DNA of 25,242 bases from an uncultured Alphaproteobacteria bacterium (GTDB taxonomy: Bacteria > Pseudomonadota > Alphaproteobacteria > RF32 > CAG-239). Made by a program: the position numbers and the translations under genes. Every line of letters begins with the position of its first letter. Position 1 is the first letter of the stretch. Where the stretch lies: assembly GCA_910585375.1 (NCBI GenBank), contig CAJUCZ010000025.1, positions 1 through 25,242 on the forward strand. The letters run 5' to 3'. The notes below the pieces were generated by a model. It searched no databases. It had not been told where the DNA came from and saw only the letters and a list, made by a program, of their open reading frames with translations. Positions 15,391-22,407 of this stretch are shown in pieces.

Positions 15391-16173
15391 TTACCACAAC
15401 AATCCGTTTTTACGGAGAAGTGCGGTTTCTGTTTTTAACAAATCAACAGCACGGCATTTGTCATTTTCAGCCAGCGGGTAAAGGAACTGCGCCAGATTAC
15501 CGCCGCTGCAGCTTGTCAGGCTTGCACAAGAACCAATTTGCGCGGCAATGCGGCCATAACCGTAATAAGCGGCATTGTGCGGCGTGATTATCAGAACGTT
15601 CACAAAATTCTGAATCCAGAAAATCCGGTCCAATATCGGAAGCCAGTTTTCAAAATCAGTGCTTTCATTTTTATAGTTCCATTCAACCACCAGAAAATCC
15701 GTTTTGCCGGATAAAGCCTGATCTACGGCTTTTTGCGCCGTATTTTCCGCCTCTTCGTCAAATCCCAGAGCCTCACGGTTCTGCCGCTGCAATCTGACAA
15801 TTTCCTCTTTTGACCAACCGGCAGCAATCAGCTTACGCAAATTGGCCGCCCAGTCAAAACGGAACTTGCCGAGATAGTAATCCATTGCCATATACTGCCG
15901 GTCTGTAATGCTAAATTCCGAGCCGGTCAGCTGCAACACCTTATACAACGGAGAATCTGTAATTTGCATGTATTCCTTATTCTCTGAACGATAGGTTACG
16001 CCCAAGTATACAAGAGTATAGCCTTGCATCTGCAAGTCAATAACCTCATCCTGTGTAAAAATATAAGGCGGGTCAAGCTGGCGAAATGCGGCTCCTTTTT
16101 CTTCCAAAACTTTTACGGCTTCGGCAATTACAACGTTTTTTGCTCCTATCACAAAATAATACTTTTTTTCCAT
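15391..16173 (-). CDS. 260-aa hypothetical cytoplasmic protein
   Basis: The function is unknown. The first 60 residues alternate short hydrophobic strands with polar loops (KYYFVIGAKNVVIAEAVKVL) like a nucleotide-binding or Rossmann-like start, but no glycine motif was found. A charged helix with W-S-K-E-E-I-V-R-L-Q-R (about 120-130) and a strand D-F-L-V-V-E-W follow, then an aromatic segment and a Cys/Gly-rich CASLTSCSGGN motif near residue 220. No signal peptide or membrane span is evident. A near-consensus promoter (16236-16208) lies just upstream of ATG 16173, although no Shine-Dalgarno site is seen. It is followed by the shared terminator. It sits just downstream of the EamA gene on the same strand, so read-through from that operon is possible. 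Confidence 0.7.
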   Translation of the reverse strand: MEKKYYFVIGAKNVVIAEAVKVLEEKGAAFRQLDPPYIFTQDEVIDLQMQGYTLVYLGVTYRSENKEYMQITDSPLYKVLQLTGSEFSITDRQYMAMDYYLGKFRFDWAANLRKLIAAGWSKEEIVRLQRQNREALGFDEEAENTAQKAVDQALSGKTDFLVVEWNYKNESTDFENWLPILDRIFWIQNFVNVLIITPHNAAYYGYGRIAAQIGSCASLTSCSGGNLAQFLYPLAENDKCRAVDLLKTETALLRKNGLLW

Positions 16174-16207
16174 ATGCTTAAAATTTAATAATTAACTTTG
16201 AAGTATG

Positions 16208-16236
16208 ACTATACAAAAAAATCTACATTTTGTCAA
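16208..16236 (-). promoter_or_regulatory. strong sigma-70-type promoter of the 260-aa gene
   Basis: On the minus strand TTGACA (16236-16231), 17 bases, TATAGT (16213-16208): 11 of 12 consensus positions and ideal spacing. RNA would start about 28 bases before ATG 16173. It begins ten bases after the EamA stop. Confidence 0.75.
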
Positions 16237-16245
16237 TAAAATTAA

Positions 16246-16659
16246 TTACAGAACCATAATCAGCGTGCCCAGCGTTATCAACCCGCCGCCAATCAGGACT
16301 TTCAGACTGACAGTCTCATGTAAAAAGACAAATGCCATGAGGATGGTAATGACAACGCTGAATTTGTCGACCGGTACAACTTTCGAGGCATCGCCGATTT
16401 GCAGGGCTTTGAAAAAAAACAACCAGGAAGCCCCCGTTGCCAGACCTGACAATGTCAGAAATATCCAGCTTTTTTGCGTAATGCCGCTGATTTGATGATG
16501 GACGCCGGTCAGCCAGACAATGGCCCAGGCCATTATCAATACCACAACCGTCCGCACTGCCGTTGCCAGATTGGAGTTAACGCCGTCAATGCCGATTTTG
16601 GCCAGAATTGAGGTTAAAGCTGCAAAAAAAGCCGAAAGGACTGCATACAAAATCCACAT
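16246..16659 (-). CDS. EamA-family small transporter (DMT superfamily)
   Basis: A 137-residue inner-membrane protein with a single EamA domain. About five hydrophobic segments are seen, including an N-terminal WILYAVLSAFFAAL helix, a middle S-W-L-FFFKALQIGDASKVVPVDK segment, and an F-L-H-E-x-x-S loop followed by the last GGGLITLGTL helix. These are typical of half-size drug/metabolite transporters, which dimerise. The substrate is unknown. The ribosome site GGAG lies inside the last codons of the ABC-F gene upstream, and only two bases separate the genes, so they are translationally linked. It is the last gene of the run that begins at 20754. No terminator was seen after it. Confidence 0.85.
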   Translation of the reverse strand: MWILYAVLSAFFAALTSILAKIGIDGVNSNLATAVRTVVVLIMAWAIVWLTGVHHQISGITQKSWIFLTLSGLATGASWLFFFKALQIGDASKVVPVDKFSVVITILMAFVFLHETVSLKVLIGGGLITLGTLIMVL

Positions 16660-16661
16660 TT

Positions 16662-18506
16662 TTATATTTCTCCGATCAGTTGTTCCAGTTTATTTCCCAG
16701 TTCCAGCCAATCGTTTTCAAAACCGGCAATTTTGTTTTCGATTAAGGACAGCTCTTTTTGTTTGGCAATCAGTTCTTCGGTTGTCATTTGCCGTTGAAAA
16801 GCGCTTTCCAATGCCGCTTTTTGTTCGCCAAGCTTTTCCAGCTCCCGCTCGATACGCCGCAGCTGTGTGGTCAAATCTTTTTTTTGCCGGCGCGTATCAA
16901 CTTTCGGCTTTTCCGGTTTGGGGGCGGCTTTGGGCGTTTTTTTGAAAGTATCACCGTTCAGCAGCAGCTTTTTATAATCTTCCAAATCGCCGTCATAGAT
17001 TTTACAGGTATGATTTTTTACCAGCCACAGCGTATCGGCAATAAGTTCTATCAGGCGGATATCGTGAGTAATCAGAATTACCGAACCTTTATACTCGTTT
17101 AATGCCCGAATCAGAGCCTCGCGCCCGTCAATGTCCAAGTGGTTTGTCGGCTCGTCCAAAATCAGAAGCCCCGGACGCTGCGTTGTCATGGCGGCAAACA
17201 GCAGACGGGCTTTTTCTCCGCCCGACAAGCGCGCAATCTGCGTCAAGGCTTTTTCCCGTTCCAGTCCGAAACCGGCCAGATGGGAACGGATTTTTGCTTC
17301 TGTTTCCTGCGGCATCAATGTTGTCATATATTCCAGCGCCGTCAGTTCCAGCGGCAGCTCTTCCGCCTGATGCTGGGCAAAATAGCCGACACGCAGTTTG
17401 CCAAGGCGGCGTTCCTGTCCGGAAAGCAGCGGCAGCCGGCCGGAAAGCAGTTTGGCCAGTGTGGACTTTCCGTTGCCGTTGGCTCCAATCAACGCTATTC
17501 TGTCATTGTCGATGACTTGAAGATTGAGTTTTTTCAGTACCGGCATGTTGTCATAGCCTACAGCTCCGTCTTCTATGGTTAAAAGCGGCGGCGGCAAATC
17601 GTCCGGCTCGGGAAAGTTAAAAACCGTAGCGGCGGCATCTTCCATCAGCTCTGCCGTTTCCAGCTTTTCCAGCATTTTTATCCGGCTTTGCGCCTGTTTG
17701 GCTTTGCTGGCCTTATAGCGAAAGCGGTCTACAAAAGACTGCAAATGACGACGCTGCTGCTCTACTTTTTCGGCCTGACGGACACGGACTTCCTGTTGGA
17801 GAGCGCGTGTGGTACGGAAAGTATCATAATTGCCGGAATAAGTTATTAACCGCTTATTGTCAAAATGAACAATATAGTTGCACAGGCTGTTCAGGATATT
17901 GCGGTCATGGCTGATAATCAGCAGAGTGCCGTGATAGCGGCGCAAATGATTTTCGAGCCAAATGCCGGATTCCAGATCCAAATGGTTGGTCGGCTCATCC
18001 AAAAACAAAATATCAGACGGTTGAAACAACGCTGCAGCCAGAGCCACGCGCATCCGCCAACCGCCGGAAAACTCGCGTACGGGGCGATCCATATCCTCCG
18101 GCCTGAACCCCAGACCGTTTAAGATTTCGGCTGCGCGGGCCGTGGCTGACGAAGCGCCGATCAGATTCAGACGCTCATGGATTTCGGCCATTTCGGCGGC
18201 ATCTGCTTCTTCCAAACGCGCCAAAAGTCCGGTTTGTTCCTTATCCTGCGCCAAGACATACGCCAGCAAGGGCATTTCCAATCCGGTGAGTTCCTGCTCC
18301 ACAAATACAACTTTGCTGCCCGACGGAAAACCAATGTCTCCGTGTTCGGTTTCCAATTCCCCCTTAAGCACCCGAAAGAGTGTGGATTTTCCGCAGCCGT
18401 TAGCTCCGACCAGCCCGACTTTCCAGCCGTCGGCAATATGCGTGGAGGCTTCTTCAAGCAGCGTTTTTGCCCCGATACGTACGGTTATGTCATTTATATC
18501 TATCAT
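16662..18506 (-). CDS. ABC-F family ATPase (YheS-like)
   Basis: A 614-residue protein with two ABC ATPase domains and no membrane span, as in ribosome-associated ABC-F factors that act on the translating ribosome or protect it from antibiotics. Domain 1: Walker A GANGCGKS (34-41), signature SGGWRMR (147-153) and Walker B with FLDEPTNHLD (about 168-177). A linker with a K-A-S-K-A-K-Q-A-Q-S-R motif (265-276) is typical of the P-site tRNA interaction motif. Domain 2: Walker A GANGNGKS (341-348), signature SGGEKAR and ILDEPTNHLD. The C-terminal about 70 residues form a charged coiled coil. The C-terminal extension and length (E. coli YheS about 637) suggest the YheS branch rather than a known resistance protein. 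The start at ATG 18506 was chosen because the longer frame upstream (to 18659) has a non-conserved hydrophobic extension. Confidence 0.9.
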   Translation of the reverse strand: MIDINDITVRIGAKTLLEEASTHIADGWKVGLVGANGCGKSTLFRVLKGELETEHGDIGFPSGSKVVFVEQELTGLEMPLLAYVLAQDKEQTGLLARLEEADAAEMAEIHERLNLIGASSATARAAEILNGLGFRPEDMDRPVREFSGGWRMRVALAAALFQPSDILFLDEPTNHLDLESGIWLENHLRRYHGTLLIISHDRNILNSLCNYIVHFDNKRLITYSGNYDTFRTTRALQQEVRVRQAEKVEQQRRHLQSFVDRFRYKASKAKQAQSRIKMLEKLETAELMEDAAATVFNFPEPDDLPPPLLTIEDGAVGYDNMPVLKKLNLQVIDNDRIALIGANGNGKSTLAKLLSGRLPLLSGQERRLGKLRVGYFAQHQAEELPLELTALEYMTTLMPQETEAKIRSHLAGFGLEREKALTQIARLSGGEKARLLFAAMTTQRPGLLILDEPTNHLDIDGREALIRALNEYKGSVILITHDIRLIELIADTLWLVKNHTCKIYDGDLEDYKKLLLNGDTFKKTPKAAPKPEKPKVDTRRQKKDLTTQLRRIERELEKLGEQKAALESAFQRQMTTEELIAKQKELSLIENKIAGFENDWLELGNKLEQLIGEI

Positions 18507-18546
18507 AAAAGTGTAGATAACACAGTTGTTTTCAGAAGTAAAGATT

Positions 18547-19683
18547 TTAACGGCGGCGCATAAAAACAAGATAAAACAGCACGGCAAAAATAACCGGCAA
18601 CAATGTAAACCAATACATATTACGATAACCGTAAAGGGCGGCGATACTGCCCAAAGCAATCACCCCCAGTCCCATGCCGAGATCAAAACCGCTGAACAAG
18701 GTTGCATTGGCAATACCGAGACGGTGAAAAGGCGTATCACGCACCGCCATGGTCTGAATAGTGGTTTGCAACGCACCGAAGCCAATGCCGTACACTGCGG
18801 CCACCATGCCAAACTGCCATAACTCCCGCGCACAGGCCAAACCGGCAATCCCGACAAAGATACATAAAAATCCGGGCAGAACGACAATATCCAATCCTAG
18901 GCGGTCAATCAGCTTTCCGGCAGCGGGGCGTGTTATCAAAATAGCCAGAGCATAAACGCTGAAGAATATGCCGATGTTCGGAATTCCCAAGCCGGCAGCA
19001 TATAACGGCAAAAAGCTGATGACGGATCCATAGGTGACAGACAGAAAAAACATTAATACCGCCGGCCGGACAGCGTCTTTGTCATACAACACAAACCTTA
19101 CGGCAGCCGGCGGGCTTCGGCGGTCGGGACATCGGATAAAAAAAGCCAGACAAAGCGCGACAAAGGCTAAAAGCGATGACAGATAAAACACGCTTTTGAG
19201 CTGATAATGCATGCCGATGTAAATGCCTGCCGCCGGTGCAACGGCCATGGCAAGGCTATTGGCCAGACTAAACCAGCCCATACCCTCGCCAAAACGCTCC
19301 CGCGGGATAATACCGGCTGCTATTGTGGCAGTTGATGTTCCGGAAAATCCCCATCCCAGACCATGTACAAGCCGCACAAGGATGACCAGCGCGATGGTAT
19401 GTGCCAGCGCATAACTGAACAACATTGCCATAAAAACAGTCAATCCGCCAATCAGCACAAGCTTCCTTTTAACGCGGTCAAGCAGCCAGCCGGCAAACGG
19501 ACGGGAGATTAAGGTTGAAACAGTAAATATTCCCATTACCAGACCAATGACTTCCGGCCCGCCGCCCATTTTTTGAATATACTGCGGCAAGACCGGAAAA
19601 ATCATCTGAAAGCCAAAAAAGATAAAAAGGTTTACAAAGCTGACGACAAAGAAATTGCGGCTGAGAAAACTTTGTTTCTCCAT
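18547..19683 (-). CDS. MFS transporter, efflux type
   Basis: A 378-residue major facilitator superfamily protein with about 12 membrane helices. The loop after helix 2 (G-W-L-L-D-R-V-K-R-K, near residues 65-75) is the classical MFS motif A. Helix 4 carries a L-V-H-G-L-G-W-G-F-S-G motif near 109-119, and a second D-R loop is in the other half (K-L-I-D-R-L-G). The features match the sugar/drug efflux members, such as YfcJ- or YhhS-like proteins, but the substrate is unknown. AGGA sits six bases before ATG 19683 and overlaps the stop of the Cys-rich gene upstream (gap of eight bases), so the two are co-translated. The ABC-F gene follows 40 bases later on the same strand. Confidence 0.88.
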   Translation of the reverse strand: MEKQSFLSRNFFVVSFVNLFIFFGFQMIFPVLPQYIQKMGGGPEVIGLVMGIFTVSTLISRPFAGWLLDRVKRKLVLIGGLTVFMAMLFSYALAHTIALVILVRLVHGLGWGFSGTSTATIAAGIIPRERFGEGMGWFSLANSLAMAVAPAAGIYIGMHYQLKSVFYLSSLLAFVALCLAFFIRCPDRRSPPAAVRFVLYDKDAVRPAVLMFFLSVTYGSVISFLPLYAAGLGIPNIGIFFSVYALAILITRPAAGKLIDRLGLDIVVLPGFLCIFVGIAGLACARELWQFGMVAAVYGIGFGALQTTIQTMAVRDTPFHRLGIANATLFSGFDLGMGLGVIALGSIAALYGYRNMYWFTLLPVIFAVLFYLVFMRRR

Positions 19684-19691
19684 TGGTCATC

Positions 19692-20255
19692 CTAAGCCGT
19701 ACGGCCGTGTTTTCTCAGGTGCAGCGGATTTTCGGTTCCCTGAGGCTGTTCCGGCCAGACAGATACCTGCGGTCCGCAGCAATTTTTATCTGTGGCGGGA
19801 GCCGTATTTTGACATCGACATTTGGACAACGGCGACATGGCTTTTTTTACAGCAGGACAGCTGCAACCGGCCGGACCGATTTGGGCCTGCGGGTTCTCAG
19901 AACATTTGCAGCCGTTTGGACTCGGCATCATATTTTCCATACGGCGGCCTTCGCATACCGGCCGCGGCGGAACAACTTCGGCATTTTCTCTCACCGGCCG
20001 CATTTGCGGATGCTGTTTCGGACAGTTGATAATGGTCGGTGCGGTGCAGACCGGATTTTTGAAGGCTACAACAATATTCTGCGGTTCTGACAGCCCTGAA
20101 CCAACAAGCATAAACAACTGCGAAAAGCCGATACCTGCTAAAAACAACAGCAAACCACCGACATAGGGAAGCCAGCAACGGCGGTCTTCACGCCAGCGTC
20201 TGTCATCTTTTGGCTTTTTTTCTTCTCTGATTATTTTTTCCTCATGAATATCCAT
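19692..20255 (-). CDS. single-span Cys-rich hypothetical protein
   Basis: A 187-residue protein of unknown function. A charged cytoplasmic head (1-28, rich in K, R, D, E) is followed by one membrane helix (about 31-53, GGLLLFLAGIGFSQLFMLVG) and an extracytoplasmic domain rich in Pro and Cys. The domain has 11 Cys after the helix, with CxC pairs at 116/118, 131/133 and 146/148 and an adjacent pair at 159/160, plus Met and His, all typical of metal-binding or disulfide-linked segments. It lies between a DUF1847 gene (possible metal-binding) and an MFS transporter in a tight run, so a periplasmic metal or redox role is an inference. GAGG is just before the ATG at 20255. Base composition is unremarkable. 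Confidence 0.75.
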   Translation of the reverse strand: MDIHEEKIIREEKKPKDDRRWREDRRCWLPYVGGLLLFLAGIGFSQLFMLVGSGLSEPQNIVVAFKNPVCTAPTIINCPKQHPQMRPVRENAEVVPPRPVCEGRRMENMMPSPNGCKCSENPQAQIGPAGCSCPAVKKAMSPLSKCRCQNTAPATDKNCCGPQVSVWPEQPQGTENPLHLRKHGRTA

Positions 20256-20304
20256 ATTCCTCTCCCTGCTTATATCATTACGTTTTCACTTATTTAAGCA
20301 GGGA
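20256..20304 (-). promoter_or_regulatory. stem-loop next to the ribosome site of the Cys-rich gene
   Basis: Perfect 10-base inverted repeat: TCCCTGCTTA (20263-20272) with TAAGCAGGGA (20295-20304), 22-base loop. On the minus-strand message it lies in the 5' leader and abuts the AGAGGAA ribosome site and ATG at 20255. No T run follows, so it is not a usual terminator. It may affect translation. Confidence 0.45.
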
Positions 20305-20310
20305 AAAGGC

Positions 20311-20754
20311 TTATTCAAGATTAGCCAATGGGTTATGTCCTGTGGAAAAATCCTTGACAATCAACGTGGTGACCGGAGCATTGGAATGTTTTTGAAAAAT
20401 CAGACCATGTCCAAGGCAAAGCCCGACATTGACATTCAAGTCGGTGTTCATTGAGTTCAGATAAGCCGCCTGATAAGCAGGATCGCAGCTCGATCCTTTA
20501 TGGTCTTCGGTAAAATCGCACAGATCCAGACCGCCCTCGCGACAGTTGACATGAAATACTTCCAGTCCGCCGGCTTTCAAAAGATTAGCCAGCGTTTCAA
20601 TATATTTTTGCATACAAATGCAGTTGGCCAGACCGATGCGCCGGTATCCCATGCCTTTGGCATAGTTTATCAGCTCTTGAATACGGGATTTGTTCAACGC
20701 CCCGTAGGTGATTTCCATTTCTTTCAGCTCTTCCGCCGTGTAGTGTTCTTTCAT
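20311..20754 (-). CDS. DUF1847 family protein, possibly metal-binding
   Basis: A 147-residue protein matching the DUF1847 pattern: an early Y-x-x-L-N-x-x-R-I-Q-E segment, then A-N-C-I-C, and in the middle C-R-E-GG-L-D-L-C-D with C-D-P-A-Y-Q-A, and a C-terminal VGLCLGHGLIF motif followed by KDFSTGHNP. Six Cys and several His make metal binding likely; biochemical function is not known to me. AGGAG, seven bases before ATG 20754, supports this start over an ATG 21 bases upstream. A strong promoter (TTGCCA/TATAAT, 20805-20778) precedes it. It leads the reverse-strand run that includes the Cys-rich, MFS, ABC-F and EamA genes, with gaps of 55, 8, 40 and 2 bases. Confidence 0.82.
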   Translation of the reverse strand: MKEHYTAEELKEMEITYGALNKSRIQELINYAKGMGYRRIGLANCICMQKYIETLANLLKAGGLEVFHVNCREGGLDLCDFTEDHKGSSCDPAYQAAYLNSMNTDLNVNVGLCLGHGLIFQKHSNAPVTTLIVKDFSTGHNPLANLE

Positions 20755-20777
20755 GTTTATCTCCTGATTTTGCAATA

Positions 20778-20805
20778 ATTATAAAGAGGGAAAATAATTT
20801 GGCAA
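20778..20805 (-). promoter_or_regulatory. promoter of the DUF1847-MFS-ABC-F gene run
   Basis: On the minus strand TTGCCA (20805-20800), 16 bases, TATAAT (20783-20778, perfect). It lies in the 127-base gap shared with the divergent murE gene. Confidence 0.65.
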
Positions 20806-20881
20806 GAAAGAAATTTTAAACACTTCTTTCATTTTTTTGATTCAGACTCATTATAAAAGAATCGGAACAGAGGGGTAAAAA

Positions 20882-22294
20882 ATGAAAGTTTCGGGAATTG
20901 AAATCAAAGGCTTGTCATCAGACTCCCGCCTGATTAAACCGGGGTATTTATTCGGGGCGCAAGACAGTGAAAAAGCGCCGGCTTCGGCTTATATTCCGTC
21001 GGCCGTGCAAAACGGCGCCGCAGTCATTGTCTGCAAGCCGGAATATGCCGATACCAATGCTTATCCGCAGGTTACATTCGTGACGGATGATAATCCCAAC
21101 AAGACTTTTGCCAGACTGGCCGCCGAATTCTACGGTCCGCAACCGGAAAATATTGCAGCAATTACCGGTACCAACGGCAAGACCTCAATTGCCGACTTTG
21201 TGCGGCAGATTTTAACCCGAATGGACATTAAAGCCGCCAGCATGGGAACGCTTGGCCTGATTAAGGGCAATGAAGCGCCTGTTCCGTCACCCAACACGAC
21301 GCCGAACGCAGCCGTCATTGCCGAAGAACTCGCAAACCTTAAAAAAGACGGGTATGACCATGTGATTATGGAAACTTCCAGCCACGGACTTTGCCAATAC
21401 CGCACCGGCGGCGTGCAAAATGTGAAAGTTGCCGGTTTTACCAATCTGACCCGTGATCATCTTGACTATCACAAGACTTTTGAAAATTATCTGGAAGCCA
21501 AAGAAATTTTGTTCCGCGAGGTTTTGGTTGCCGGCGGCACCGCTGTTCTAAATGCCGATATCGAAGTTTATGGCCGCTTGCGCAAAGTTTGTGAAGACAG
21601 CGGCAAAAAAGTTATCAGCTATGGCCGGAACGGTTCCGAACTTAAACTGCTGACTGCCGTTCCGAAACTTGACGGGCAGCAGCTTCGCATTTCTTTTTAT
21701 GGCAAAGAAGCTGAGATTTTTGTGCCTTTGGCCGGAGAATTTCAGGCCATGAACGTGCTCTGCGCTTTGGGCATGGCTGCCGAACTGACCGGAAAACCCA
21801 ATGACGTTTTGCAACATATCAGCCATATTCACGGAGCCAAAGGGCGGCTGGATCTGGCAGGAAAGACGACCGGCGGCGCGGCCATTTATATTGATTACGC
21901 CCACACGCCGGACGCTCTGGAAAACGTTATCCGCGCCATGCGTTCCCACTGCCGCGGCAGGCTGCATGTCTTATTTGGCTGCGGCGGAGACCGTGATGCC
22001 GGAAAACGTCCGATTATGGGGCAAATCGCCAACGATCTGGCCGATGTGATTTATGTGACCGATGACAATCCGCGCACCGAAGATGCCGAGAAAATCCGCG
22101 CACAAATTATGGCCGCCTGCCCACGCGGCAAAAATATCGGCAATCGGGCCGAAGCCATCAAGACTGCCATTGCCGGACTTAGACAAGAAGATATTCTTAT
22201 TGTTGCCGGCAAAGGACATGAAACCGGACAATATATTAACGGACAGATTTTTCATTTCAGCGACTATGAGGAAGTTTGTAAGAATCTGAAATAA
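20882..22294 (+). CDS. murE: UDP-N-acetylmuramyl-tripeptide synthetase MurE
   Basis: A 470-residue cytoplasmic ligase that adds the third residue to the peptidoglycan stem peptide using ATP. The ATP loop is G-T-N-G-K-T-S (96-102). K207 in LEAKEIL is the likely carbamylated lysine that binds the second magnesium. The DNPR motif at 395-398 is the signature of meso-diaminopimelate-adding MurE, as opposed to the lysine-adding type. The C terminus has the conserved GKGHETGQ. The N-terminal domain begins SSDSR-x-I-x-PGYLFGA, shorter than in E. coli (495 residues) but typical of many other lineages. A strong GAGGGG precedes ATG 20882. Unusually it is not next to murF, mraY or other division and wall genes: the neighbours are a DUF1847 gene and adhE. 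Confidence 0.95.
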   Translation: MKVSGIEIKGLSSDSRLIKPGYLFGAQDSEKAPASAYIPSAVQNGAAVIVCKPEYADTNAYPQVTFVTDDNPNKTFARLAAEFYGPQPENIAAITGTNGKTSIADFVRQILTRMDIKAASMGTLGLIKGNEAPVPSPNTTPNAAVIAEELANLKKDGYDHVIMETSSHGLCQYRTGGVQNVKVAGFTNLTRDHLDYHKTFENYLEAKEILFREVLVAGGTAVLNADIEVYGRLRKVCEDSGKKVISYGRNGSELKLLTAVPKLDGQQLRISFYGKEAEIFVPLAGEFQAMNVLCALGMAAELTGKPNDVLQHISHIHGAKGRLDLAGKTTGGAAIYIDYAHTPDALENVIRAMRSHCRGRLHVLFGCGGDRDAGKRPIMGQIANDLADVIYVTDDNPRTEDAEKIRAQIMAACPRGKNIGNRAEAIKTAIAGLRQEDILIVAGKGHETGQYINGQIFHFSDYEEVCKNLK

Positions 22295-22407
22295 AATGTA
22301 TTTGGATAACTTGGCATGTATAAAAAAAATTAACCAATCTTTGGAGAATTGATTATATATTGTTGAGGAATTGTGATTTTAACAACAACGAAAGGGGTAA
22401 CAGCAAC

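Noticed and set aside
17102..17515. Long forward open frame inside the reverse-strand ABC-F gene
   Set aside because: It is a shadow frame opposite conserved ABC motifs, has no ribosome site, and its composition is biased by the real gene's codons. Similar antisense frames over hydE, murE and adhE were rejected for the same reason.
18507..18659. Hydrophobic N-terminal extension of the ABC-F protein
   Set aside because: ABC-F proteins start near the MI-x-I-x-x-I segment found at 18506, and the extension overlaps the 3' end of the MFS gene.
19655..20090. Overlapping forward frames opposite the Cys-rich gene
   Set aside because: The reverse frame has a good ribosome site, a membrane helix and ordered Cys pairs, and is tightly coupled to the MFS gene; the forward frames have none of these.
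22360..22385. Rex-like or FNR-like operator before adhE (TTGTGATTTTAACAA)
   Set aside because: The half sites are not spaced as in the 18-base Rex consensus, and no FNR box TTGAT-N4-ATCAA is present, so a redox operator is not supported.
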